NCBI GenBank assembly: GCA_025456425.1
Contig: JALOKP010000029.1
Span: 1 to 55,769 of the forward strand
From: Acidobacteriota bacterium
GTDB lineage: Bacteria; Acidobacteriota; Polarisedimenticolia; J045
Length of the DNA: 55,769 bases
Reading direction: 5' to 3'
The position numbers were made by a program, and so were the translations under genes. This document shows positions 37,012 through 45,399 of this stretch, one piece after another (within the stretch, counting starts at the first letter, position 1; the number at the start of each line of letters is the position of its first letter). The notes beneath the pieces were generated by a model. The model worked only from the letters and a program-made list of their open reading frames with translations. It was not told the origin of the DNA and ran no database searches.

Positions 37012-37719
37012 TCAGACGCCCGGCAGCGCCAGGTGCAGCACGGCCTCGAAGATGGGGCCGGCAAGGTAATTGAAGACCCGCCAGGCGACGAGCAGCCCCA
37101 GGATCCCGGCGGCCGGCATCCGCTGGATCGAGCCCATCACGCGTGCCGCCCCCTGGCCGCCCAGCCCGGCGACGACCGACGCGCCGTCGAGCGGCGGGAC
37201 CGGGATCAGGTTGAAGACGCCGAGCAGCGCGTTGAGCACCGCGAGGATCGAGAGGAACGAGGCCAGCGGGGCGAGCGGCGACGCCGGGTCGGCGGACTGG
37301 AAGAGCTGGCTCAGCGACGACACCTGCGGGAAGGTGCCCCAGCCCGACACGACGAGCCCGTAGATCGCGGCGATCGCCAGCCCGGAGAGCGCGAGGTTGG
37401 CGAGTGGACCGGCCAGCGCCATCAGCCCGGCCCGCCGCGGGTGGCGCTCGGCCCAGTACGGGTCGTAGGGGGCCGAGGCCCAGCCGATCATCCAGCCCGC
37501 GAACAGGAAGGAGAGGATCGGCATCACAACCATCCCGAAGGGCTCGCGCGCCATGTGCGGCAGCGGGTTGAGCGAGGCCTGGCCGGCCTCGTACGCGGTC
37601 CGGTCGCCGCCGCGCAGGGCGGCCACCGCGTGGGCCGCCTCGTGGACGGTCGTCGAGAGCAGGAAGGCCGCGTACCACAGCGCCATCAGGGCCGGGTCGA
37701 GCTGATCGAACAGGCCCAT
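37012..37719 (-). CDS. Site-2 protease-like M50 family membrane metallopeptidase
   Basis: 235 residues from ATG 37719. HEAAHAVAALRGGD carries the HExxH zinc motif in a first membrane helix, and FNLIPVPPLDGASVVAGL the third-ligand Asp motif (NxxPxPPLDG), so both halves of the active site are present. About six membrane segments; GPLANLALSGLAIAAIY is the M50 GP.aN motif. It is the short type without PDZ that occurs widely in bacteria; substrates are unknown. It heads an operon with Nudix, dus and AI-2E genes on the minus strand, 14 bp before the Nudix start. The promoter should lie in 37720-37868, shared with the divergent dehydrogenase. Confidence 0.93.
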   Translation of the reverse strand: MGLFDQLDPALMALWYAAFLLSTTVHEAAHAVAALRGGDRTAYEAGQASLNPLPHMAREPFGMVVMPILSFLFAGWMIGWASAPYDPYWAERHPRRAGLMALAGPLANLALSGLAIAAIYGLVVSGWGTFPQVSSLSQLFQSADPASPLAPLASFLSILAVLNALLGVFNLIPVPPLDGASVVAGLGGQGAARVMGSIQRMPAAGILGLLVAWRVFNYLAGPIFEAVLHLALPGV

Positions 37720-37868
37720 GCCGGCCCCCTCCCTCGCGTCGCGCCCCGCGCCGTCAGAGCGTCCGGGCGGGCGGATCGACCTCGTCGTCGCAGGCGCCGC
37801 GGCCGCACGGCGGGCTGAACTGGCGCGCGGTCAGGATGTGGCAGTATATCCGCCTTCCGAGGTGCGTC

Positions 37869-38879
37869 ATGGCGGCTCCACGGTCCCGGATCGTCGTTCA
37901 GATCAACGCGTTCTCGCCCTACCGGCTCTGGAGCCTCAGCGAGTCCGTGCCCGACCGGATCGCCCGGGCCTTCCCCACCGTCCGGGTGGTCCAGTCGCGC
38001 GACGGCGAGGCCTTCGTCAAGCTGCTCCCCGAGGCGACCGTCCTCTACACCTGGTCGATGCCACGCCGGCACCTCGCCCGGGCGGCCAAGCTGAAGTGGC
38101 TCCACACCGCCGAGGGCGGGGTCGACCGGCTGCTGAGCCCCGAACTGGTCAAGTCCAAGATCGTGGTCACGAACTGCGCCGGCGTGACGCACGACAGCGT
38201 CGCCGACCACGCCACCGGGATGGTCCTCTCGCTCTCGCGGCGGCTGGCCGAGTCGCGCGACCTGCAGCGCCAGCGGGTCTGGGGGCGCGACCTGCTCTGG
38301 TCGGGCGACCGGGTGCCGTTCGCGCTGACCGGCAAGACCGCGCTGGTCGTCGGCTTCGGCTCGATCGGGGCCGCGATCGGGCGGCGCCTGAAGGCCTGCG
38401 GGATGACGGTCGTCGGCCTGCGGGCCAAGGATGCCGACAAGACGCCGCCGCCGGAGGCCGACGAGATCCACGGGCCGGAAGAACTCGAAGCGCAGCTGGC
38501 CCGGGCCGAGGTCGTGGTGCTGGCGCTGCCGCTGACGCGTGAGACGCGGCGGCTGTTCGACGCGGAGCGCTTCGGGGCCTTCAAGCCGGGCGCGCTGTTC
38601 GTCAACGTCGGGCGCGGCGAGGTGGTGGACGACGCGGCGCTGGCCGAGGCGCTGGCCTCCGGCCGCGTCGGCGGGGCGGGGCTGGACGTCTTCAACGAGG
38701 AGCCGCTGCCGCGCGAGAGCCCGCTCTGGGGACACCCGCGGGTCGTCATCACGCCGCACGTCGCGGGGACCGATCCGGGCCACATGGAGCGGGCGACCGA
38801 GCTGTTCGAGCGCAACCTCGAGCGGTTCCTGAACGACGAGCCACTGCTCAACGTGGTCGACAAGAACCTGGGCTACTGA
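37869..38879 (+). CDS. D-isomer-specific 2-hydroxyacid dehydrogenase family protein
   Basis: 336 residues from ATG 37869 with GAGG seven bases upstream; an A+T-rich TATATC lies at 37845, a possible -10. It has an NAD-binding Rossmann centre (LVVGFGSIGAAIGRRLKACG, residues about 155-175). The family signatures are AEGGVDRLL, the VVVLALPLTRETRRLFD segment, FVNVGRGEVVDDAALAEAL (catalytic Arg in NvgRG) and GAGLDVFNEEPLP. The catalytic Glu follows and the catalytic His is in ITPHVAGTD. It oxidises or reduces 2-hydroxy or 2-keto acids with NAD(P); it resembles glyoxylate/hydroxypyruvate reductases. It stands alone between two minus-strand operons. Confidence 0.93.
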   Translation: MAAPRSRIVVQINAFSPYRLWSLSESVPDRIARAFPTVRVVQSRDGEAFVKLLPEATVLYTWSMPRRHLARAAKLKWLHTAEGGVDRLLSPELVKSKIVVTNCAGVTHDSVADHATGMVLSLSRRLAESRDLQRQRVWGRDLLWSGDRVPFALTGKTALVVGFGSIGAAIGRRLKACGMTVVGLRAKDADKTPPPEADEIHGPEELEAQLARAEVVVLALPLTRETRRLFDAERFGAFKPGALFVNVGRGEVVDDAALAEALASGRVGGAGLDVFNEEPLPRESPLWGHPRVVITPHVAGTDPGHMERATELFERNLERFLNDEPLLNVVDKNLGY

Positions 38880-38882
38880 GTC

Positions 38883-38906
38883 CGCGGTACCGGGGCCGCT
38901 ACCGCG
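38883..38906. terminator. Bidirectional hairpin between convergent genes
   Basis: Perfect 7-bp stem CGCGGTA / TACCGCG around CCGGGGCCGC. It spans the gap between the dehydrogenase stop (38879) and the protease stop (38899). There is no U-run on either side. Confidence 0.45.
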
Positions 38907-40443
38907 CCCCCAGGAAACGGATCGCATGGGCCCGGGACTCGAGGTCGTAGACCTTGATCCCCAGCACCGGCGCGCGCCCGGCACGGCGGGCCGCGGCGAC
39001 CGCGGCGTCGACCTCCGGCGCGACGCGCCGCAGGTCGGCGAGCGACGCCACCGGGAAGGCCTGCAGCCGCTCGCCGTCGCGCACGAGCAGCTCCTCGACC
39101 ACTTCGTAGGGCGCCAGCTCGGCCGCGGCCGCGGGCGTTCCCGGCCGGACCGCGCCGACCAGCGCGCCGCGTCCGGGGTAGTCGTCCTCGTACCGCATGT
39201 CCCAGGGGATCTCCTCGAAGATCGCGCCCCAGGCCTCGAAATAGAGCGCCGGTGTCATCGCGTTGAGGTCCAGCGGCGCCAGCGGGACCGGGACGACGAG
39301 CCGCTCGCCGCGCCGCCAGACGGTCAGCGCCGCGGGCGCCCCCGGCTCCAGGTCGAACAGCGCCTCGGAGAGCGGCGCGCCGCCCCCTTCGACCGCGATC
39401 GCAACCAGCCCCCCGCCGGCCTCGGCCTGGCGCGGGCCGCGCACCTCGAGCACGACGTCGAGCGGCTCGAGCGGGACGGGCCGCTCGACCAGCCGGTCCA
39501 GCCGGCGCACGACGATCGCGCCGCGCTGCTCGTCCAGCCCCAGCGCCTCCGCCATCCGCGCTTCGACCGGCTCGGTTGCGACCGCGATCGTCGCGTGGCG
39601 CACCCCGCCGCCGCAGAGCGCGGCGCGCAGGAAGGTGCGCACGCGCTGCGCGGGGATCGCGAAGCCGATGTTGTCGACGTCGCTCTCGCGCAGCGTGCTG
39701 ACGCCGACGACCTCGCCCGTGCGGGCCCGCACGAGCGGGCCGCCGCTGTTGCCGGGGTTGATCGCGGCGTCGGTCTGGACCAGCCGGAACGGGCTCTCTT
39801 CGACCGGCTGCAGCGCGACGCTGACGATTCCGCGGGTGATCGTGCGCTTGAGGCCCAGCGGGCTGCCTTCGGCCAGGACCTCCTCGCCCGGCGGCAGCTC
39901 GGACGCCGGGCCCGACGCCAGGCGCAGCCGGCGGGCCGACGCCGCCGACGCACCGCGTGCGGCGAGCGCGCCCGGCGCGACCGCGAGCAGCGCCAGGTCG
40001 GCCCGGTCGTCGGCGGCGAGGATCGTCGCGGGGAGCGTCAGCTCCGCCGCCTCCTCGCCGGAGCCGGCCTCGAACAGCGTCACGCGCAGGTCGTTGGCCG
40101 AGCGCACGACGTGCGCGTTGGTGACCAGCAGCAGCGTCCCCTCGGGCGCCGCGCAGCCCGGCGCCAGCGACGGGACGGGGTCGATCGCGAAGGCCGAGCC
40201 CGAGACGCTGGCCCCCAGCGAGCCGTCGCCGGCCAGGCCCTGGTAGCCCAGCGCGGCGTCGACGTAGGCGACGGCGCCGAGGCTGGCCGGGGGGACCGCG
40301 GGCGGTGCGGACGGCGCGCGCGAGGTCGACGCGGATGCGAGCGGCACGAGCAGCATGGCCGCGAGCAGCGCGGCCGCGAGCGGGACGGCTGTCGCGCGCC
40401 GTCCCGCGGCGCGCCAGGCCCTCGCGCGGCGGCCGCGACTCAC
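38899..40443 (-). CDS. HtrA/Deg-type serine protease with PDZ domain (triad intact)
   Basis: 514 residues from GTG 40443, overlapping the stop of the upstream gene (GTGA). An N-terminal membrane/signal segment (AVPLAAALLAAMLLVPLASA) targets the envelope. The S1C core is LLLVTNAHVVRSAND (His), AADDRADLALLAV (Asp) and INPGNSGGPLVRARTGEVVG (Ser in GNSGG). A C-terminal PDZ-like region follows: DEQRGAIVVRRLDRLVER and [23 protein letters not shown]. HtrA proteases degrade misfolded periplasmic proteins. The insert between core and PDZ is longer than in DegP. It is coupled to the catalytically dead homologue immediately upstream, suggesting that the two work as a pair. Confidence 0.9.
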   Translation of the reverse strand: MSRGRRARAWRAAGRRATAVPLAAALLAAMLLVPLASASTSRAPSAPPAVPPASLGAVAYVDAALGYQGLAGDGSLGASVSGSAFAIDPVPSLAPGCAAPEGTLLLVTNAHVVRSANDLRVTLFEAGSGEEAAELTLPATILAADDRADLALLAVAPGALAARGASAASARRLRLASGPASELPPGEEVLAEGSPLGLKRTITRGIVSVALQPVEESPFRLVQTDAAINPGNSGGPLVRARTGEVVGVSTLRESDVDNIGFAIPAQRVRTFLRAALCGGGVRHATIAVATEPVEARMAEALGLDEQRGAIVVRRLDRLVERPVPLEPLDVVLEVRGPRQAEAGGGLVAIAVEGGGAPLSEALFDLEPGAPAALTVWRRGERLVVPVPLAPLDLNAMTPALYFEAWGAIFEEIPWDMRYEDDYPGRGALVGAVRPGTPAAAAELAPYEVVEELLVRDGERLQAFPVASLADLRRVAPEVDAAVAAARRAGRAPVLGIKVYDLESRAHAIRFLGAR

Positions 40444-41864
40444 GGGGCCTCCGGCGCGCCGAGCAGCACGACGCGGATCCCGGCAAAGAGGTTCGGCGAA
40501 GTCGGGTCGGTGACGCGCAGGCCGACCAGTCCAGCGAAGCCGGGCGACTCGCGCACCGCCTTCACCGCGCGCTCCAACTCCGCCGCGTCCGCGACCGGCA
40601 GGAACCGACCCCCGCCGAAGACCTCCTGCACCAGGTCGAGCGCCTGCAGCCCCGCCGCCTCGGCCGCGCTCCCCTCGGCCACGAACGCAACCAGCGCGCC
40701 GCGCCGCTCGTCGCCGCGCGCGAAGAAGGCGTCGGCCGGGTCCTGGAACCAGGCGCCGGCCCACTCCACCGCGCGCACCGTGCCGGCGCGCTCGGGGCGC
40801 GCGGGGGCGACCGGGATCGCGCCGCTCCAGGGATGGCCGCCGCGCCGACCGCGGACCTCGAGCGGGCGCGCCGGCGGCGCGTCATGCGCGAGCTGCGCCA
40901 GCGGGAAGCCGCCCGCGCCGAGCGGCCGGCCCCCGGCCTCGAGCAGCAGGTCCCCCTCACGCAGCACCGCGCTCCCGTCGACCGTCCAGTCCTCCAGCAC
41001 GAGGAAGCCGCCGGGCTGTTCGAGCCCCAGCAGCGCGGCGAGCCGGCCGTCGACCGGCGCCAGCTCCGGCCCGGGCCAGGCCAGTGCGCCGTGCGTCGGC
41101 TCCCGGCCTTCGCGCGCGGCGGCGAGGAACGACGCGAGCTGCGGCGCCGGGATCGCGTACTGCGGTCCCGCCGCGCGGCGCCGCTCGCCCTGGATCCCGG
41201 TCCGCTCGGCGTTGGCGATCAGCGCGACGAGCGTCATCGTCGCCGGGTCGAGCAGCGCGCCGCCGGAGGCGTCGCGCTCGACCGGCTGGTCGAGGAAGAG
41301 TGCGGGCAGTGCCGCCAGGCGCAGCGGGTCGCCCGCGCCGGTCAGCCCCTCGGCGGCGATCGTCACCCGGCGCGCGTCGACCCGCCCGCCGGTCACCGCC
41401 AGCCGCAGGACCTCCGAGCCCGGCGGCGGGACGTCGGCCGCGAGCGTCACCCCGGCCGGCAGGCCGTCGGCGCGCAGCAGCGCGAGGTTGAGCGCGGGGT
41501 CGGCCGCGACCAGCTCGGCGCGCAGCTCGCGGACCCGCGGGATCGTGCCGGGCCCGCGCTCGAAGGCGCGCAGCGTGATGCCGGTCGCGCCGTCGACGCC
41601 GCGCAGCGTGGTGAGCACGAAGCGGCCGCCGGCCTCGACCACGACCCCCGTCGTGACGAGCGGCCCGCCGAGCGCGGCGTCGGGGGCCGGCTCGCTGGCC
41701 TCGCGGGGCTGCTCGAACAGGCCCTGGAAGCTGCGCACCGCACGCACGGCGACGACCGCGTCGAGCGGGACCGCGGGATCCGCGGCGGGCGCCGGACCGG
41801 CGCCCGCCGCCAGCACGAGCAGCGCGAACAGCGCGTGGCGGAGTCGGGGCGGGCGGGTCATCAC
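40440..41864 (-). CDS. HtrA-like pseudoprotease (catalytic His and Asp lost)
   Basis: 474 residues from ATG 41864, alternative ATG one codon later. A signal peptide (LRHALFALLVLAAGAGPAPAA) starts a trypsin-fold protein aligned with the active neighbour. FVLTTLRGVDGAT replaces the usual (L/V)TNAHVV, with His changed to Arg. VAADPALNLALL replaces DDRADLALL, with Asp changed to Asn. RDASGGALLD keeps a Ser in the SGG position. Two PDZ-like segments follow (GFLVLEDWTVDGSAVLREGD, LVAFVAEGSAAEAAGLQALD). It probably acts as a regulatory or substrate-binding partner, as in other active/inactive protease pairs. The alignment was done by eye. Confidence 0.8.
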   Translation of the reverse strand: MMTRPPRLRHALFALLVLAAGAGPAPAADPAVPLDAVVAVRAVRSFQGLFEQPREASEPAPDAALGGPLVTTGVVVEAGGRFVLTTLRGVDGATGITLRAFERGPGTIPRVRELRAELVAADPALNLALLRADGLPAGVTLAADVPPPGSEVLRLAVTGGRVDARRVTIAAEGLTGAGDPLRLAALPALFLDQPVERDASGGALLDPATMTLVALIANAERTGIQGERRRAAGPQYAIPAPQLASFLAAAREGREPTHGALAWPGPELAPVDGRLAALLGLEQPGGFLVLEDWTVDGSAVLREGDLLLEAGGRPLGAGGFPLAQLAHDAPPARPLEVRGRRGGHPWSGAIPVAPARPERAGTVRAVEWAGAWFQDPADAFFARGDERRGALVAFVAEGSAAEAAGLQALDLVQEVFGGGRFLPVADAAELERAVKAVRESPGFAGLVGLRVTDPTSPNLFAGIRVVLLGAPEAP

Positions 41865-41903
41865 CCCGGATGGTAGCGCGATTCCCGCCGCGCCCGCCGC
41901 GCC

Positions 41904-44798
41904 CTACTGCACCGGGAAGGCGAAGGCCGGGGCCGCGTTCCCCGCCTTGTCCGTGAGGATCAGCGGCTGAGCACCGGACGCCGCCTTGGTCGGCACCTTG
42001 AAGGTCGCCGTGCTGACCCCCGTTGCTGCGTCCATCGACCAGCGCGTCACCGCGCAGTTCTTGCCACCCAGCGTGATCTTCCCCTTCAGCCTGCCGAAGT
42101 AGAGCCCCTGCAGCGTCACCGAGGCCCCCTTCCCCGCGCTCGCCGGCTCCGCCGACAACACCTGCGGGCGCATCACCTCGAACGCCTGCGACAGCGTGAT
42201 CGGCGCGCCGCTCGGCGGCTTGAGCGTCACGTTGTAGCGGGCGGCGCGCAGCGCCTTGTTCACGGTGCAGGCCACGCTCGAGGCTGACCACGACGACACC
42301 GTGCAGGGCGCCGTCCCGATCTTCACCGTGCCGCGCTTCGTGCCGAAGCCGGTTCCGGTGATCACGATCCGCGTGCCGACGTTCCCCTGCGGTGGGGTGA
42401 CCGGCATGACGTCGCAGGCGTCGCCGGTTCCGTCGCCGTCGTAGTCCGCCTGGGAGGGGTTGGAGGCCGCGGGGCAGTTGTCGCAGGTGTCGCCGACCGC
42501 GTCGGTGTCGCCGTCCGCCTGGTTCGAGTTGGCGGCTGCGCGGCAGTTGTCGCAGACGTCGCCCACGCCGTCGGCGTCGACGTCCTCTTGGGCTGGGTTG
42601 GCGACCGCATCGCAGTTGTCGCAGGCATCGCCGAGCGGGTCTGTGTCGGAGTTCTGCTGGGCCGGGTTGCCGATGGAGGGGCAGTTATCGCAGGCGTCGC
42701 CGATCGTGTCGGCGTCCATGTCCTCCTGCCCGGGGTTGGCGACGCTACGACAGTTGTCACAAACGTCGCCGAGGCCATCCGCGTCCGGGTCCTCCTGGCC
42801 GGGATTGGACCGGGACGGGCAGTTGTCGCAAACGTCGCCGCGCTTGTCGGCGTCGGCGTCGGCCTGGTCGGGATTCGCGGCGGCGGGGCAGTTGTCGCGG
42901 TAGCCGAGGATCCCGTCACTGTCACCGTCCTCGTTGTCGAAGTCGACGATGAAGACCCCTTCCTCCGCGTCGGCGACGACGACCTGGCGCCCCGACACCG
43001 TTACCCCCTGCGCTCTGCCGACCGTGTCGTAGTAGGCCACCTCCACCGGTGCGGCCGGGTTCGAGATGTCGAAAACGCGCAGGCCCGAATAGGTCGCCGC
43101 GACATAGGCCAGCGGGCCCGACACCGCGATGCGCTGTCCGGCCTGGGCGAGCTTGATCGCCGCGATCTCCACCGGCGACGCCGGGTTGGTGACGTCGAAG
43201 ACATGCAGGTAGCCCCCGGAGACCGCGAAGGCGGTGGTCCCCGAGACGGCGACGTCCATCAGAGGATCGCTCGTCGTCGCCACGCCGAGCTGAACCGGGG
43301 CGGCGGGGTTGGAGAGATCGACCACGCGCAGGCTCTTGTTTTCGTCCGCCACGAAGGCCAGGTTGCCGGAGACGTCGAGCCCGCGTGCCGAGACGGGTGC
43401 GTCCAGCGAGCCGATCCGGACCGGGTGGAGCGGGTCGCTGAGGTCGAACACATCGAGGGCGTCGGAGGCCGCGGCGATCGCGAGGTTCCCCTGGAGGACG
43501 ACCTCGTCGATCCCCTCACCGGCGGACTGCTGCACGGATCCCAGCGGAACCGGGCTCGCCGGGCTCGAGATGTCGTACAGCCGGAGCCAGGTGCTGTCTG
43601 CGACGGCGACGTAGCCGGGTCCGGGGGCGCTGTCGAGAGTGTAGTTATGGGGCGGGATCGTCCCGAGCAGCGTCGGCTGCGTCGGATCGGCGACGTCCAT
43701 GATCAGCAGGCCGCCGTCGTTCTCGGAAACGAAGGCGAGGTCGTTCCGGCGCGCGACGCTGTATGAATCGCCCTTCGTGGTGAGGTAGGTGAGACGCACG
43801 GGGTGGGCCGGATCCGCGACGTCCACGATCCCCGCGCCGCTCCAGTTGGACGCCGTGAAGACGACCGACCCGGACACGGCGATGTCCGCTACGGTGTTGA
43901 AGCCCACGTCGGCCGTCCCCAGCACGACTGGCGCCGTCGGCACCGCCAGGTCGACGACCCGCACGTCAGCCTGCGTGTCGCCGGCGTAGGCGTAGTGCCC
44001 GGACGCCGCCACGCTCGCGGGGGAGACCGTGAGCGGCGCGAAGCCGAGCACCGGCGGCGCCGTGGCGTTCGACAGGTCGAGCACGCGCAGCCCGGACGCG
44101 GGGCCCTTGACGGCCAGGACCGCGAGCGTGCCGGCGATCGCGACGTCTTCGACCGACTCGTCCGGGTTGTCGATGAACCCGGCCTCGACCGGCGCCGTCG
44201 GGGTCGACACGTCGACGATCCGCAGCCCGCCGTTGGCGTCGGCAACGTAGGCCAGGCTGCCGGACAGCGCCACGCCCAACGCGTAGCCAGGCGTGTCGAG
44301 TCGGGCGATGCGATTCGGTGCCGCGGGGTCGGAGACATCGACGATGAAGAGCCCTCCCGCCCCGGCGGCCACGAAGGCGCGCGTCCCGGCCACGACGATG
44401 TCGAATGCGAGGTAGGGGATCGACCCGACCACGGTGGGGTGCGCCGGGTCGAGCACGTCAACAACGAAGAACGAGCCGACATCGGACACGTAGGCGTACG
44501 TGCCCGAGACCGCGATCGCTCGGATTTCGGTCGGCAGCGCGAGCGCGCCCAGCGCCGACGGCGCCGCGGGATTCGCGACGTCCGCGAGCTTCAGATGGCG
44601 TCCTTCGGCGTAGTAGAGGACGTTCCCCTGCACGGCGACGGCCTCGCAGCGACCGCGGCCGACGGGAGGAGCCCACTTTCCGAGCAGTGTGGTGTTGAGC
44701 GCGGAGTCCGCGAGCAGCGGCGCGGCACCCCCCGCGATCAAGGCACACGACACGAGCAGGACGCTCAGACCTCTCCGCGGTGCCGCATGCGCCGACAT
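41904..44798 (-). CDS. Secreted LVIVD-propeller, thrombospondin-type-3 and IPT/TIG domain protein
   Basis: 964 residues from ATG 44798. The signal peptide is GLSVLLVSCALIAGGAAPLLA. Residues about 50-630 are LVIVD-type beta-propeller repeats of roughly 42-45 residues, each with a core like GLRVVDVSNPAAPVELG and VSGTYAYVAD; about 13 are seen. Seven perfect 23-residue calcium-binding TSP3 repeats (DNCP...NP.Q.D.D.DG.GD.C) follow, encoded at 42414-42896. The protein ends with two IPT/TIG beta-sandwiches (NVGTRIVITGTGFGTKRGTV; VTLQGLYFGRLKGKITLGG). It is probably a large calcium-stabilised extracellular or surface protein for adhesion or binding. It is monocistronic. Confidence 0.9.
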   Translation of the reverse strand: MSAHAAPRRGLSVLLVSCALIAGGAAPLLADSALNTTLLGKWAPPVGRGRCEAVAVQGNVLYYAEGRHLKLADVANPAAPSALGALALPTEIRAIAVSGTYAYVSDVGSFFVVDVLDPAHPTVVGSIPYLAFDIVVAGTRAFVAAGAGGLFIVDVSDPAAPNRIARLDTPGYALGVALSGSLAYVADANGGLRIVDVSTPTAPVEAGFIDNPDESVEDVAIAGTLAVLAVKGPASGLRVLDLSNATAPPVLGFAPLTVSPASVAASGHYAYAGDTQADVRVVDLAVPTAPVVLGTADVGFNTVADIAVSGSVVFTASNWSGAGIVDVADPAHPVRLTYLTTKGDSYSVARRNDLAFVSENDGGLLIMDVADPTQPTLLGTIPPHNYTLDSAPGPGYVAVADSTWLRLYDISSPASPVPLGSVQQSAGEGIDEVVLQGNLAIAAASDALDVFDLSDPLHPVRIGSLDAPVSARGLDVSGNLAFVADENKSLRVVDLSNPAAPVQLGVATTSDPLMDVAVSGTTAFAVSGGYLHVFDVTNPASPVEIAAIKLAQAGQRIAVSGPLAYVAATYSGLRVFDISNPAAPVEVAYYDTVGRAQGVTVSGRQVVVADAEEGVFIVDFDNEDGDSDGILGYRDNCPAAANPDQADADADKRGDVCDNCPSRSNPGQEDPDADGLGDVCDNCRSVANPGQEDMDADTIGDACDNCPSIGNPAQQNSDTDPLGDACDNCDAVANPAQEDVDADGVGDVCDNCRAAANSNQADGDTDAVGDTCDNCPAASNPSQADYDGDGTGDACDVMPVTPPQGNVGTRIVITGTGFGTKRGTVKIGTAPCTVSSWSASSVACTVNKALRAARYNVTLKPPSGAPITLSQAFEVMRPQVLSAEPASAGKGASVTLQGLYFGRLKGKITLGGKNCAVTRWSMDAATGVSTATFKVPTKAASGAQPLILTDKAGNAAPAFAFPVQ
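42414..42896 (-). repeat. Seven tandem 69-bp repeats encoding TSP3 calcium-binding motifs
   Basis: Seven consecutive units of exactly 23 codons, each opening with GACAACTGC-like text (DNC) and closing in GAC/GTCTGC (GD-x-C). They are conserved at key positions but diverged at third bases and the variable loops, so the array is old and under selection at protein level. Confidence 0.95.
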
Positions 44799-44924
44799 GA
44801 TCGACCCCCTCTCCCGGCCGGCGAGGCGGGGCGTGCGGCGCCTTCACGCGAAGGCCCGCGGCGCGCTCTGCTCTCCGGCGCAACCGAACGCAACCGTGGC
44901 GCGACTGCGTGACATGAAGAGAGT

Positions 44925-44937
44925 ACCCGTAACGGGT
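44925..44937. promoter_or_regulatory. Palindrome ACCCGT-A-ACGGGT
   Basis: A perfect 6-bp inverted repeat with a single central base, between the divergent LVIVD gene (start 44798) and cupin gene (start 45036). This is the size of a dimeric repressor or activator site. No regulator gene is adjacent. Confidence 0.35.
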
Positions 44938-45035
44938 CGGCTTCCGCGGAACGAGAATTCAGTCAGCCCCGCCTGTAAGGAAGCGTGCCGCGCGCGTGCT
45001 ATCGTTCCGTGGAGCCACGCGAGAGGAGACGCACG

Positions 45036-45311
45036 ATGCGCGAGATCAGGGTCGAGCGCGCCGCGTCCGCGAGCCGCATCGCGGAGGTCGGCTGCGCGAG
45101 TTGGCCGATCTGGACGAAGGAGGTCTCGGTCTTCCCCTGGAGCTATGACGAGGACGAGACCTGCCTGTTCCTCGAGGGGGACGTGATCGTCACGCCCGCC
45201 GGCGGATCGCCGGTCCGCGTCGGCAAGGGGGACTTGGTCACCTTCCCCGCCGGGATGTCGTGCACCTGGGACGTGAAGGCCCCGGTCCGCAAGCACTACC
45301 GGTTCGGTTAG
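45036..45311 (+). CDS. Small cupin-domain protein (DUF861/EutQ-like)
   Basis: 91 residues from ATG 45036 with GAGAGGAGA upstream. It is a one-domain cupin: PWSYDEDETCLFLEGDVIVTP, VRVGKGDLVTFPAGMSCTWDV and the closing VRKHYRFG. The motif W.Y.e.e.cy.LeG.v.vt....g....v..GDlv.fPaGm.c.W.v..pv.KHY matches the DUF861 (ureidoglycine aminohydrolase/EutQ-like) cupins. Of the usual metal ligands, Glu residues are present (DEDET) but the first His pair is absent. These proteins may bind a metal or a small ligand in the cytoplasm. The role is unknown; it is transcribed alone or with the kinase gene 88 bp downstream. Confidence 0.85.
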   Translation: MREIRVERAASASRIAEVGCASWPIWTKEVSVFPWSYDEDETCLFLEGDVIVTPAGGSPVRVGKGDLVTFPAGMSCTWDVKAPVRKHYRFG

Positions 45312-45399
45312 CCGCCGTTGAGCGCGCCCATCGCACCGCCCGTGGAGTGCCCGGCCGCCGTCGACAAACTCGGCGGCTAAGGCGAGTAAGATTCGGCCC

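Noticed and set aside
42414-42905. Tandem 69-bp repeats as a possible CRISPR or minisatellite
   Set aside because: Units are contiguous without spacers and each is exactly 23 codons of a TSP3 motif in the LVIVD protein. It is a protein repeat.
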